The notes under the pieces are model-generated. The model was given only the letters and a program-made list of their open reading frames with translations, was not told where the DNA came from and ran no database searches. From Polynucleobacter sp. (GTDB lineage: Bacteria; Pseudomonadota; Gammaproteobacteria; Burkholderiales; Burkholderiaceae), in NCBI RefSeq assembly GCF_018500155.2, contig NZ_JAHBAK020000072.1, forward strand, positions 1 to 38,903: 38,903 nt of DNA, written 5' to 3'. The translations under genes were made by a program, and so were the position numbers. Below are positions 17,962 through 24,947 of the stretch, one piece after another (the stretch's first letter is position 1; every line of letters begins with the position of its first letter).

Positions 17962-19345
17962 TGCTCACCTCGCCATTTGAATCTAATTTCCAGGACTGAA
18001 TTGCATTATTGTGGTAGATCGAACGTGTACCACGCACATTTCTCAATGTTTTAATTGAAGGCTGAATGTAGCCAGTGTCATCTACGGCACGGGATTGCAA
18101 TATCGCTGGTGATCCATCCCACACCCAATCAATATTGAAACGCGTAATAGACTTTGTCAGAATCGGTGTTTCCAAACGTGCTGTCCGCCAGTTATTACCA
18201 CCATCAAATGAGACATCCACGCGCCGAATCTTACCGCGGCCTGACCAAGCCATACCGCTGACGTTATAAAAGCCTTTATCAAGCAATTGCTGACCACCCG
18301 ATGGGGTCGTAATTACAGATTTGCACTCCTGAATAGAGGCGTATTGGCGATGCATACCATCCGGCATTAATTCAATATAGTGAACAGCCTCATCTTTCGC
18401 ATTCCAAGGCATATCACCAACTTCTAGACGGCGCAGCCATTTCACCCAGCTGACCCCTTGCACACCTGGCACTACCAAGCGCAATGGAAAACCATTTTCG
18501 GGGCGCAGCATCTCACCATTCATACTCCAAGCAACAATGGTGTCATCCAGACAGCTCTCTAGGTTGATTGTGCGAGTCATGCCAGAGCCATCACCACCCT
18601 CAGCAAGTAAGAACTTACCCTTCTTCAAATCTGCCCCACACTCATCAAGCAAAACCTTGAGAGGTACACCAGTAAATTCACAGCAAGAAAGCATGCCATG
18701 GGTATATTGCACAGTCGGCACGGCCACGTTACCCCATTCCAAGCCAGTATTGGCGCCACACTCAATGAAGTGGGTGCGAGATACTGAAGGCAGTCTCATC
18801 AAATCATTCATGGTAAAAACACGGGCATTTTTAACCATGCCATTGATCATTAGGCGATGAGTCTCAGGATTTAAGTTGTACCAACCTTGGTGGTGCCTTT
18901 CAAAATGCAGACCATTGGGCGTAATGGTTCCAAACAATCCTTGCAAAGGTGTAAAAGCAACTGATGCAGCAGAAACGCGAGTAAGACCTGGAGATTCACG
19001 TCGAATGAGATTAGCCTCGTAAATTGAGGGGACACCATAGGGCATAGTAGCTACGTTTTTACCTAAGGTCGTTTGCCATTCTTGTTTTTCTAGAATAGCA
19101 GGGTCACCTTCACCCGCTGCAAATGCCATTGGCGCCGCCATGCTAGCTGCCGCACCTCCGACTGCCGAAAGAAATCCCTTGCGCAAAAAACCGCGGCGCG
19201 TTTCATCCAAGCCATTTGCATTAATATCCGCAATCAATTCTTGAGAAATGAAATGCTCGGGCGCTTTTACTAAACGCGCTCTATTGGCCGGTTTTTCAAC
19301 CGCAGAGACGTCTTTAGCGTTCAATTCAATTTGCTTTTTAGTCAT
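17945..19345 (-). CDS. soxC: Sulfane dehydrogenase molybdenum subunit SoxC
   Basis: A sulfite-oxidase-family molybdenum enzyme that works with SoxD on SoxY-bound sulfane sulfur in the periplasm. From the ATG at 19345 it has 466 residues; a TTG at 19363 adds six but is less likely. A Tat-type signal sits unusually far in (ETRRGFLRKGFLSAVGG, about 48-64), as in other SoxC proteins. Cys196 in HFIECGANTG is the molybdenum ligand. The C-terminal dimerisation domain includes GRGKIRRVDVSFDGGNNW. It overlaps soxD by 17 bases and follows soxR by 35. The cofactor demand links it to modBC. Confidence 0.96.
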   Translation of the reverse strand: MTKKQIELNAKDVSAVEKPANRARLVKAPEHFISQELIADINANGLDETRRGFLRKGFLSAVGGAAASMAAPMAFAAGEGDPAILEKQEWQTTLGKNVATMPYGVPSIYEANLIRRESPGLTRVSAASVAFTPLQGLFGTITPNGLHFERHHQGWYNLNPETHRLMINGMVKNARVFTMNDLMRLPSVSRTHFIECGANTGLEWGNVAVPTVQYTHGMLSCCEFTGVPLKVLLDECGADLKKGKFLLAEGGDGSGMTRTINLESCLDDTIVAWSMNGEMLRPENGFPLRLVVPGVQGVSWVKWLRRLEVGDMPWNAKDEAVHYIELMPDGMHRQYASIQECKSVITTPSGGQQLLDKGFYNVSGMAWSGRGKIRRVDVSFDGGNNWRTARLETPILTKSITRFNIDWVWDGSPAILQSRAVDDTGYIQPSIKTLRNVRGTRSIYHNNAIQSWKLDSNGEVSNVQVG

Positions 19346-19380
19346 TTGATCTCTATTTAACAAGTTAACTTAATTAATGC

Positions 19381-19716
19381 TTAATGAATATCTTGAGCAA
19401 TCTTCGCGCAAACTGTCTGACACATCTCGACGGTAGCGTTGTCTGCAATGGAGTAATAAACCACGACACCCTCTTTACGTCTTTGCAAAACTCCAGCTTT
19501 ATGCAGCGCCATCAGATGCCTAGAGACATTTGCCTGGCTAGATCCACACATTTCAACGACCTCAGAAACAGACTTCTCGCCATTACAAACGGCATACATG
19601 ATGCGCAAGCGTGCTGGTTCAGCAAGAACATTAAAATATGAAGCAACCTTAGAAAAAACCTTCTCCATCTGCTTGGGAGAGAGATGTTGTGTCGCTTTTT
19701 GAACCCTTACTTTCAA
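19381..19716 (-). CDS. soxR: ArsR-family transcriptional regulator SoxR (sox repressor)
   Basis: A 111-residue winged-helix protein with the recognition region SSQANVSRHLMALHKAGVLQRRKEG (about 59-83) and VVYYSI wing. Cysteines lie at 44, 57, 99 and 103; the last two form CQTVC in the C-terminal helix. SoxR-type ArsR repressors use Cys pairs to sense sulfane sulfur, so persulfide sensing is likely here (inference). It heads the sox run and is divergent from modB. The start appears to be TTG with AGGAAAG nine bases upstream; an ATG at 19668 would shorten the protein by 16 residues. The operator candidate at 19738-19761 lies just upstream. Confidence 0.86.
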   Translation of the reverse strand: MKVRVQKATQHLSPKQMEKVFSKVASYFNVLAEPARLRIMYAVCNGEKSVSEVVEMCGSSQANVSRHLMALHKAGVLQRRKEGVVVYYSIADNATVEMCQTVCAKIAQDIH

Positions 19717-19737
19717 ACGAATATGCTTTCCTAAAAT

Positions 19738-19761
19738 ATATATGCGTGTATGCGCATATAT
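19738..19761. promoter_or_regulatory. Candidate SoxR operator between soxR and modB
   Basis: ATATATGCG (19738-19746) and CGCATATAT (19753-19761) are perfect 9-bp inverted arms around a 6-bp spacer. The size and symmetry suit an ArsR-family dimer. It lies 22 bases before the soxR start and about 68 before modB, so one repressor could control both directions. A related sequence occurs at 27904-27925. Confidence 0.65.
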
Positions 19762-19792
19762 TTGAACCTCGAAGGGGTTAATTCGGTATAGT
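19762..19792 (+). promoter_or_regulatory. Candidate modB promoter
   Basis: TTGAAC (19762-19767) and TATAGT (19787-19792) could be -35 and -10 hexamers, but the 19-base spacer is long. The -35 abuts the inverted repeat, so bound repressor would block it. A small inverted repeat GGTAT/ATACC (19785-19800) overlaps the -10; it does not resemble a ModE site closely. Confidence 0.35.
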
Positions 19793-19828
19793 GGGATACC
19801 CTATATTGCTTAGCAATACAATCAACTC

Positions 19829-20482
19829 ATGGATCTAGAAGCCATTCTTCTCTCGCTCAAGCTTGCTTTGTGGACCTTGGCCATCATCATTCCCTTTGGC
19901 ATTTGGGTTGCCCATTCCTTGCTGAGCCTAAATAGAAGCAAACCATGGATCGAAGCTGCGCTCGCGTTGCCACTGGTCCTCCCCCCAACCGTGCTTGGTT
20001 ACTATTTGTTAGTAGGCCTAGGCGGTAAGCATTTCTTCGGCATTCCCCTCGTATTTTCATTTACAGGCATCTTGATTGCCTCCCTGATCGTAAATCTACC
20101 TTTTGCCATTCAACCTATTCAGAGAGCTTTTGAGGCAATCAACCCGGATATCCGCGAGGCTGCCCAGGTGAGCGGATTATCAAAGTGGCAGATATTTCGT
20201 CTAATTGAACTTCCTTTGGCCTGGAGAGGAATTACAAGCGCAGCTGTCTTAACGTTTGCACATACCCTGGGTGAATTTGGCGTCATTTTGATGGTGGGGG
20301 GCGCCATTCCGGGTGAGACTAAAACTGTATCTATCGCAATCTATGACAAAGTGCAAAGCTTTGATGCGTCAGGAGCCAGCGCATTAGCTTTACTCCTCCT
20401 GGGAGTTTCTTTGATTGCAATCGCACTGTCCTACGGAGTCTTTGGCAAAACAGTATTGCATCACCGTAGGGCCCGAACTTAA
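19829..20482 (+). CDS. modB: Molybdate ABC transporter permease ModB
   Basis: A 217-residue inner-membrane permease with about five helices. The EAA-type coupling loop is REAAQVSGLSKWQIFRLIELPLAW (about 109-132), followed by TFAHTLGEFGVILMVGGAIPGETKTVSIAIYD, which is characteristic of ModB. LPLVLPPTVLGYYLLVGLG near residue 50 is also family-specific. It should import molybdate together with ModC. The gene is divergent from soxR across a 112-base region holding the inverted repeat. No clear Shine-Dalgarno precedes the ATG. A tungstate-type permease is possible but the motifs fit ModB better. No modA is present. Confidence 0.92.
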   Translation: MDLEAILLSLKLALWTLAIIIPFGIWVAHSLLSLNRSKPWIEAALALPLVLPPTVLGYYLLVGLGGKHFFGIPLVFSFTGILIASLIVNLPFAIQPIQRAFEAINPDIREAAQVSGLSKWQIFRLIELPLAWRGITSAAVLTFAHTLGEFGVILMVGGAIPGETKTVSIAIYDKVQSFDASGASALALLLLGVSLIAIALSYGVFGKTVLHHRRART

Positions 20483-21591
20483 TGCTGAAACTCAAAATTA
20501 GTCAAAACCTCCCCACCCCATTACAAATCGCATTGGAATGTGAATCTGGTCAATTACATGCTCTAGTCGGACCCTCCGGGAGTGGGAAAACCACCACGCT
20601 GCGAACAATTGCCGGGCTTAATCAAGCAAGAAGTGGAACGATTGAGTGTGATGGCAATATTTGGTTTGAAGGCAATGAGGTTGCAGGAATCATTCAGAAT
20701 CTACCGCCAGCCAAACGATCATGTGGATTTTTATTTCAGCAATATGCTCTCTTTCCGCATCTCACAGCCATTGAGAATGTCGCCATTCCACTTCAAAATA
20801 CGATAAACCATGTAGATCATCGTAAAACAGCTGCTCAAGAGTGGCTCAATCGAATGGGCATTGGTGAGTTAGCGCATCGCTTGCCTTGCCAATTGTCTGG
20901 CGGTCAGCAACAACGCGTTGCTCTAGCACGCGCACTTGCAAGAAGGCCAAAAGTCTTATTACTAGATGAACCCTTTTCTGCCGTGGACGCGCCAACCCGA
21001 CAAAGTCTTTATAAAATTCTTGCGGAGTTACGTAAAGATTTAAATATCCCAATTTTGTTAGTTACTCATGACTTACGTGAGGCGAACTTATTAGCAGACC
21101 GCATTACCGTAATTGATCACGGCATTAGCTTGCAAACTGCATCCCCACAGGCACTCTTTCAAAAACCAAGAAACTCCAGAGTTGCCGAACTTGTAGGCAT
21201 CTCCAATATGTTTCACGGCATATTTAATGCTGGCAATCTATCCTGGGATGGCTGCTCCAACAGTTTTACTGTGTCAGACAAGGGAAAAATCCCACCAAAC
21301 GCACAAGTTGCTTGGGTCATACCGCAAAGCGGCTTAAGCATTCAGACATCTTCTAGCGCCACCAGCATTCCTGTCACAGTCATAGAAATGAGCAGCATTG
21401 GCCAGATTGCTGTAGCGCAACTACAAATTCAAAATAGTGAACACAAAATTGAATGGGTTGCATCTGCTACTGAAGTAAAAAGACTGAACATGGAAATTAA
21501 CAGCCAATTGCATCTAGAAATAGATGGGAGTCAAATTCACATTATGCCTCTGAGACCTATTAATGATCCGCGCAGGTTTATAGATCACTAA
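20482..21591 (+). CDS. modC: Molybdate ABC transporter ATP-binding protein ModC
   Basis: A 369-residue cytoplasmic ATPase. Walker A GPSGSGKTT (about 33-41), Q-loop FLFQQYALFPHL, signature LSGGQQQRVALARAL and Walker B LLLDEPFSAVD are all intact, and THDLREAN contains the switch His. The C-terminal quarter (about 290-365) looks like a TOBE oxyanion-sensing domain (IPVTVIEMSSIGQIAVAQLQI). The ATG overlaps the modB stop by one base (TAATG). With ModB it would drive molybdate import; the missing ModA must be encoded elsewhere. Molybdate uptake here makes sense next to the molybdoenzyme SoxC. Confidence 0.92.
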   Translation: MLKLKISQNLPTPLQIALECESGQLHALVGPSGSGKTTTLRTIAGLNQARSGTIECDGNIWFEGNEVAGIIQNLPPAKRSCGFLFQQYALFPHLTAIENVAIPLQNTINHVDHRKTAAQEWLNRMGIGELAHRLPCQLSGGQQQRVALARALARRPKVLLLDEPFSAVDAPTRQSLYKILAELRKDLNIPILLVTHDLREANLLADRITVIDHGISLQTASPQALFQKPRNSRVAELVGISNMFHGIFNAGNLSWDGCSNSFTVSDKGKIPPNAQVAWVIPQSGLSIQTSSSATSIPVTVIEMSSIGQIAVAQLQIQNSEHKIEWVASATEVKRLNMEINSQLHLEIDGSQIHIMPLRPINDPRRFIDH

Positions 21592-21610
21592 TCATCTCTG
21601 GTTCATAAAC

Positions 21611-21628
21611 TTGGTTTTTCGGAACCAA
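21611..21628. repeat. Small inverted repeat before the prenyltransferase gene
   Basis: TTGGTT (21611-21616) and AACCAA (21623-21628) pair around a 6-base loop, ending five bases before the ATG at 21634. No T-run follows. Because no ribosome site is visible, this hairpin may affect translation; the evidence is weak. Confidence 0.3.
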
Positions 21629-21633
21629 CCCAT

Positions 21634-22530
21634 ATGGTCATAATTAAAAATCTATTTCAAGCAACACGTCCATCGTTTTTACTAATCACCATCTTGGGTT
21701 GCTTGATTGGCACTGCATCGCCCGATTCTCATCAAGCATCTTGGCATATTCAGGCCTTATCTATCATGGTAGCAATTACAGTTCACGCTGCCGCAAATGT
21801 GATGAACGATTATTTTGATCACATCAATGGCAGCGATGCATTGAATATAGATCGTATTGGTCCGTTTACAGGGGGCAGTCGTTTCATTCAGAATCAGACT
21901 CTTAGCCCCCAGTCAATTTTTTATTTTGCTGCAGTCTTAGCACTCATTTGCATCTCAATTGGCTTATATGTTTGCTATGAAACCACTTGGTTATTGATGC
22001 CCATTGGACTCATGGGGATTTTTATTGGCTGGGCATACTCGGCACCACCCTTAGAGCTCATGTCAAAAGGAATTTTTGGGGAAATTGCGATTGCTATAGC
22101 GTGGTCATTAATTGTCATTGGTTTTGCAGCGCTAGAAACCCATCAATTTGAAATGGAAGCAATCCTATTGGGGCTTGCATATGGCCTTATGGTATCGAAC
22201 ATACTGCTCATAAATCAAATTCCGGATATACGTGCAGATTTGACTGCAAATAAGCTTACCCTAGCCACAAGGTACTCCAAAAAAGGTCTTCAGTATTGGT
22301 ATACCTGCATTTGGTTGGCTGCTTATCTGAGTCAATTAAGCGCAGTTTTTTATTTTTCTGCACCCAAAATCAGTCTCATTACAGCGGTATTGATGCCAGC
22401 ATTTCTAAGATGCGCTAGGCAAATAAATGACGCTGCACTATCAAGAGAAAAATTAAAAACGCTAATTATTCACAACATAGTGAGCGTCCATCTATATGCC
22501 GCCCTGCTCTGTATTGCCTTGTTTATTTAA
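21634..22530 (+). CDS. UbiA-superfamily prenyltransferase (MenA-like)
   Basis: A 298-residue inner-membrane protein with about eight to nine helices. The first Asp-rich motif is NVMNDYFDHINGSDALN (about 63-79) and the second is NQIPDIRADLTANKLTLATRYS (about 190-211), both coordinating the Mg-prenyl-diphosphate. The second motif (DIRAD...K.TLA) and the FTGGSRFIQNQTLS segment resemble MenA, the 1,4-dihydroxy-2-naphthoate prenyltransferase, more than ubiquinone-pathway UbiA. No other menaquinone gene is in the window. It follows modC by 42 bases and ends one base before the convergent DUF2892 gene. Which aromatic substrate it uses is unknown. Confidence 0.82.
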   Translation: MVIIKNLFQATRPSFLLITILGCLIGTASPDSHQASWHIQALSIMVAITVHAAANVMNDYFDHINGSDALNIDRIGPFTGGSRFIQNQTLSPQSIFYFAAVLALICISIGLYVCYETTWLLMPIGLMGIFIGWAYSAPPLELMSKGIFGEIAIAIAWSLIVIGFAALETHQFEMEAILLGLAYGLMVSNILLINQIPDIRADLTANKLTLATRYSKKGLQYWYTCIWLAAYLSQLSAVFYFSAPKISLITAVLMPAFLRCARQINDAALSREKLKTLIIHNIVSVHLYAALLCIALFI

Positions 22531-22531
22531 A

Positions 22532-22750
22532 TTACTTGCAGCAACCGCCGCCGCCACATGATGAATCATTACCACAAGTATTAATACCTAAAACTGGATA
22601 GGCTGGGCAAAATCTAAATAAACCCGTCGCAAGTGGAACCACTCCAATCCAACCCCAAACACCAATAGATCCAGTTGCAGCCAATCCAATCAGCACTACT
22701 CCAACCAACATACGTAACATACGATCAACACCGCCAACATTGCATTTCAT
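22532..22750 (-). CDS. DUF2892 (YgaP-type) inner-membrane protein with Cys-rich tail
   Basis: A 72-residue protein starting MKCNVGGVDRMLRMLVG, which is the DUF2892 pattern, with two hydrophobic helices (about 13-29 and 31-46). Cysteines occur at 3, 48 and 59 and then in a glycine-rich tail at 65, 70 and 71 (SSCGGGGCCK). GGAG eight bases upstream fixes the ATG at 22750 rather than an upstream TTG that would overlap the ArsR gene. DUF2892 proteins are regular members of BigR/SqrR operons, often beside rhodaneses. The tail could hold metal or sulfane sulfur; that is inference. It is the last gene of its operon. Confidence 0.85.
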   Translation of the reverse strand: MKCNVGGVDRMLRMLVGVVLIGLAATGSIGVWGWIGVVPLATGLFRFCPAYPVLGINTCGNDSSCGGGGCCK

Positions 22751-22764
22751 AATAAAACTCCTTT

Positions 22765-23082
22765 TTAATGACCACAATAATTCTGATAAAGCACTTTCAT
22801 AACATCTAAAACTACCCTGTTTGAAAGTGAGTAATAAATTTGCTTACCCTCTCTACGAGTTTCAACCAGCTCTTCATTCCTAAGAACAGTCAGCTGCTGA
22901 GACAAAGTTGGTTGATGTATATCTAATGACTCTTCAAGTTCGCCAACACACATCTCCCTTTGGCTGATTTGGCATAACAACATCATGCGGTCACGATTTG
23001 CGAGCACTTTCATGAGCCTGCAGGCATCATCTGCAGATGAATACATCTGCTCTAAATTAATTTTGTCTTTCACAGCCGGCAT
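22765..23082 (-). CDS. ArsR-family persulfide-type repressor (BigR/SqrR-like)
   Basis: A 105-residue winged-helix regulator. The recognition region is IHQPTLSQQLTVLRNEELVETRREGKQIYYSL (about 55-86), very like BigR, SqrR and YgaV. Cys37 (MMLLCQIS) and Cys103 (QNYCGH) correspond in position to the two cysteines that form an intramolecular tetrasulfide or disulfide on sensing sulfide-derived persulfide in that group; Cys21 and Cys45 are extra. AAGGAG upstream supports the start. It is embedded between a rhodanese and a DUF2892 gene, the expected company for this family. It probably represses its own operon. Confidence 0.87.
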   Translation of the reverse strand: MPAVKDKINLEQMYSSADDACRLMKVLANRDRMMLLCQISQREMCVGELEESLDIHQPTLSQQLTVLRNEELVETRREGKQIYYSLSNRVVLDVMKVLYQNYCGH

Positions 23083-23092
23083 GTCTTGCTCC

Positions 23093-24070
23093 TTAATTTA
23101 AAGGCACGCCCACCAAGGGTCGACCCTCTAGAGTCCATAGGTAAAGCGAGCCGTCATACAACTTAGTTGACTTATTTCCTACTAATTCTGACATCACGAA
23201 CCAGCCGCCGGCTGCCAAGTGGCCGCTATTGCAATAACTAATAGCTGGTGACTTTGGATTAATGCCGTTAGCCGACAACAGGGCGTTGTAAGTATTTTTG
23301 TCCCAAAAGTACAGCGCGCCCTTAGACGTCTTAGCCAATAACTCAGGAGCCAATTCTTTTGCCCCTGCTATATGGCCATATGCGCCAACATAATCACGCT
23401 TGGTAAGACCATAAAACTGCGCTGGTTGTCGAGCATCTATCAAACTGACTTTACCGTTCTTTGATGCCGCAGCGACCTGATCTGAGCTAGCAATCAATTC
23501 TTTACGCTCACCCTTGGCAACCCAATTCCCACCGCTCTTAGTCGATGGAGTAACAACAAAATCGCGACCTTCAGAAAGCCAACCAGCCATTCCGCCATCC
23601 AAAACAGCAATATTGTCTTCCCCGTAAACCTTAAATTGCCAATAAGCTCTTAATGCCTCGTCTACATCAGAAATATCCAACCCAACAGGAACAAGAATGA
23701 TTGGCTTATCGGAATTTAATCCTACGGATTGAATAATTTTTTCAAAATCACTCTTTTCTGGAATCAGATATTTGATCTTTTTTCCATCAATCATTCGATC
23801 AGCTCTAACTTTTTTAAAGTCTAGCAATGTAGAGTCAGCGATATGGCCACCAACTTCAACAAGAATCTTCTTGCCGGTTTTCTTGTCAACCTCAAATTCA
23901 GGGCTACGCACATAGCTAGCAACATCACCCCTGACCTCAAGAATTTGTACCTCTGATTGATTGGCAGCGAGCCAGTCAGCACTAACCACAGGACCTGGTA
24001 ATGTCACGGCCTGCACTAAGCCTACCAAACCTGATAACACGAAGGCTAATGACCATTGAATCTTTTTCAT
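23093..24070 (-). CDS. Two-domain rhodanese (sulfurtransferase), exported
   Basis: A 325-residue protein with a signal peptide (about 1-21, LVQA) and two rhodanese domains, organised like SseA/thiosulfate sulfurtransferase. The catalytic Cys280 lies in SYCNSGHLAAGGW in the second domain; the first domain lacks an active-site Cys. VSLIDARQPAQFYG and IAVLDGGMAGWLSEGR are typical. It probably moves sulfane sulfur between thiosulfate or persulfides and an acceptor in the periplasm. AAGGGG upstream fixes the start. It is cotranscribed with the His-rich protein upstream (10-base gap) and the ArsR regulator downstream. Confidence 0.9.
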   Translation of the reverse strand: MKKIQWSLAFVLSGLVGLVQAVTLPGPVVSADWLAANQSEVQILEVRGDVASYVRSPEFEVDKKTGKKILVEVGGHIADSTLLDFKKVRADRMIDGKKIKYLIPEKSDFEKIIQSVGLNSDKPIILVPVGLDISDVDEALRAYWQFKVYGEDNIAVLDGGMAGWLSEGRDFVVTPSTKSGGNWVAKGERKELIASSDQVAAASKNGKVSLIDARQPAQFYGLTKRDYVGAYGHIAGAKELAPELLAKTSKGALYFWDKNTYNALLSANGINPKSPAISYCNSGHLAAGGWFVMSELVGNKSTKLYDGSLYLWTLEGRPLVGVPLN

Positions 24071-24080
24071 ACTTACCCCT

Positions 24081-24707
24081 TTATGAATTTACAGCTAATA
24101 AATTTTCTGAAAGACGAGCAATCAAATCAATTCCGCATTCAGTTAGCACATGATGCGATCTAGAATTTAATGCTAGATCTTTACTGCCTGTGCTTTCCAT
24201 TAGCTCAAGAATTCTCTTATCACGCTCCAAAAGCAGCGCCTCAATTTCTGGATAAAATAAGCTCATCAAAGCACCAATCCACTTACTGATGGGGGCTAAA
24301 CGCCCCATCACCGTCATTTCAAAGTTTTTAACCGACTGCAAGACTTCTCTTGCATCAACAATCTCTTCACCAGTAACCCATTGATTAGTGGTAAAGAGTC
24401 GAACCGGCAATCCCTTTTGATCTAATGCAATGCCTAAGAGGTGATGAAAGCTATCCTTGTTGCGTTTAGTGACATGAAAATGACCATGTTCGCCTGGTAG
24501 CATTTCATCAGCAGAATGAGCGTGGTAATAAAATTCATATCCAGTGCGCTCATCTAATAAGTCATTGTTAGGATAATGCTGCCATTCAATAAAATCTTTG
24601 GCGCCGCACAAAACCGCCTCATTCAGAGTGCGCCCAGTTTCGGCATACCTCATCTGAATGCTTGCCAACTCTTGAGCAGCTAGCCATTGATTGGATTGAG
24701 TCAACAT
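24081..24707 (-). CDS. His-rich protein of unknown function (possibly DUF6969)
   Basis: A 208-residue soluble protein without signal peptide or membrane helix. The striking part is residues 57-89: YEFYYHAHSADE, then EHGHFHV and FHHL, giving seven histidines (62, 64, 74, 76, 78, 88, 89) that could bind a metal. LFTTNQWVTGEE follows. I recall a family with this pattern (DUF6969), but the name is from memory and unverified. Its ribosome site lies in the end of the preceding Cys-repeat gene, suggesting translational coupling. It sits in the BigR-type operon between the peptide and the rhodanese gene, so a sulfur-related role is likely but unproven. Confidence 0.72.
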   Translation of the reverse strand: MLTQSNQWLAAQELASIQMRYAETGRTLNEAVLCGAKDFIEWQHYPNNDLLDERTGYEFYYHAHSADEMLPGEHGHFHVTKRNKDSFHHLLGIALDQKGLPVRLFTTNQWVTGEEIVDAREVLQSVKNFEMTVMGRLAPISKWIGALMSLFYPEIEALLLERDKRILELMESTGSKDLALNSRSHHVLTECGIDLIARLSENLLAVNS

Positions 24708-24713
24708 TTAGAG

Positions 24714-24929
24714 CTACTCCGCAGCCTTACGCTTTTTAGGGCCGCATGGATTTGCAGCTTTTTTCTTCGCAGGGCCGCACGGATTTGCTGACTCCTTTTT
24801 TGGACCGCAAGGGTTTTTTTGCTCAGCACTGGTTGGATTGACAGGAGTTTCAGCAGACTGAGCCAATGGGGCTGCAGACAATCCTGCTAGAGCCAGAGCT
24901 AATGCAGCAACTGTAGATTTTTTTGACAT
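24714..24929 (-). CDS. Exported small Cys-repeat peptide (NPCGP repeats)
   Basis: A 71-residue protein. Residues 1-26 form a signal peptide (KKSTVAALALALAGLSAAPLAQSA). The mature part is short, basic and built from three repeats with one Cys each: NPCGPKK (39-45), NPCGPAK (49-55) and NPCGPKK (60-66), the cysteines at 41, 51 and 62. There is no other domain. AAAGGA six bases upstream supports the ATG at 24929 over one at 24944. I do not recognise a function; binding of a metal or of sulfane sulfur in the periplasm is possible. It lies between the YeeE/YedE pair and the His-rich gene. Confidence 0.75.
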   Translation of the reverse strand: MSKKSTVAALALALAGLSAAPLAQSAETPVNPTSAEQKNPCGPKKESANPCGPAKKKAANPCGPKKRKAAE

Positions 24930-24947
24930 AGATATCCTTTTCAAAAG

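Noticed and set aside
19785..19800. GGTAT/ATACC repeat as a ModE molybdate-sensing site
   Set aside because: The arms are short and do not follow the longer AT-rich ModE pattern well enough to claim.
22751..22777. Upstream TTG start for the DUF2892 gene
   Set aside because: It would overlap the ArsR gene and add residues not typical of the family, while GGAG precedes the ATG at 22750.
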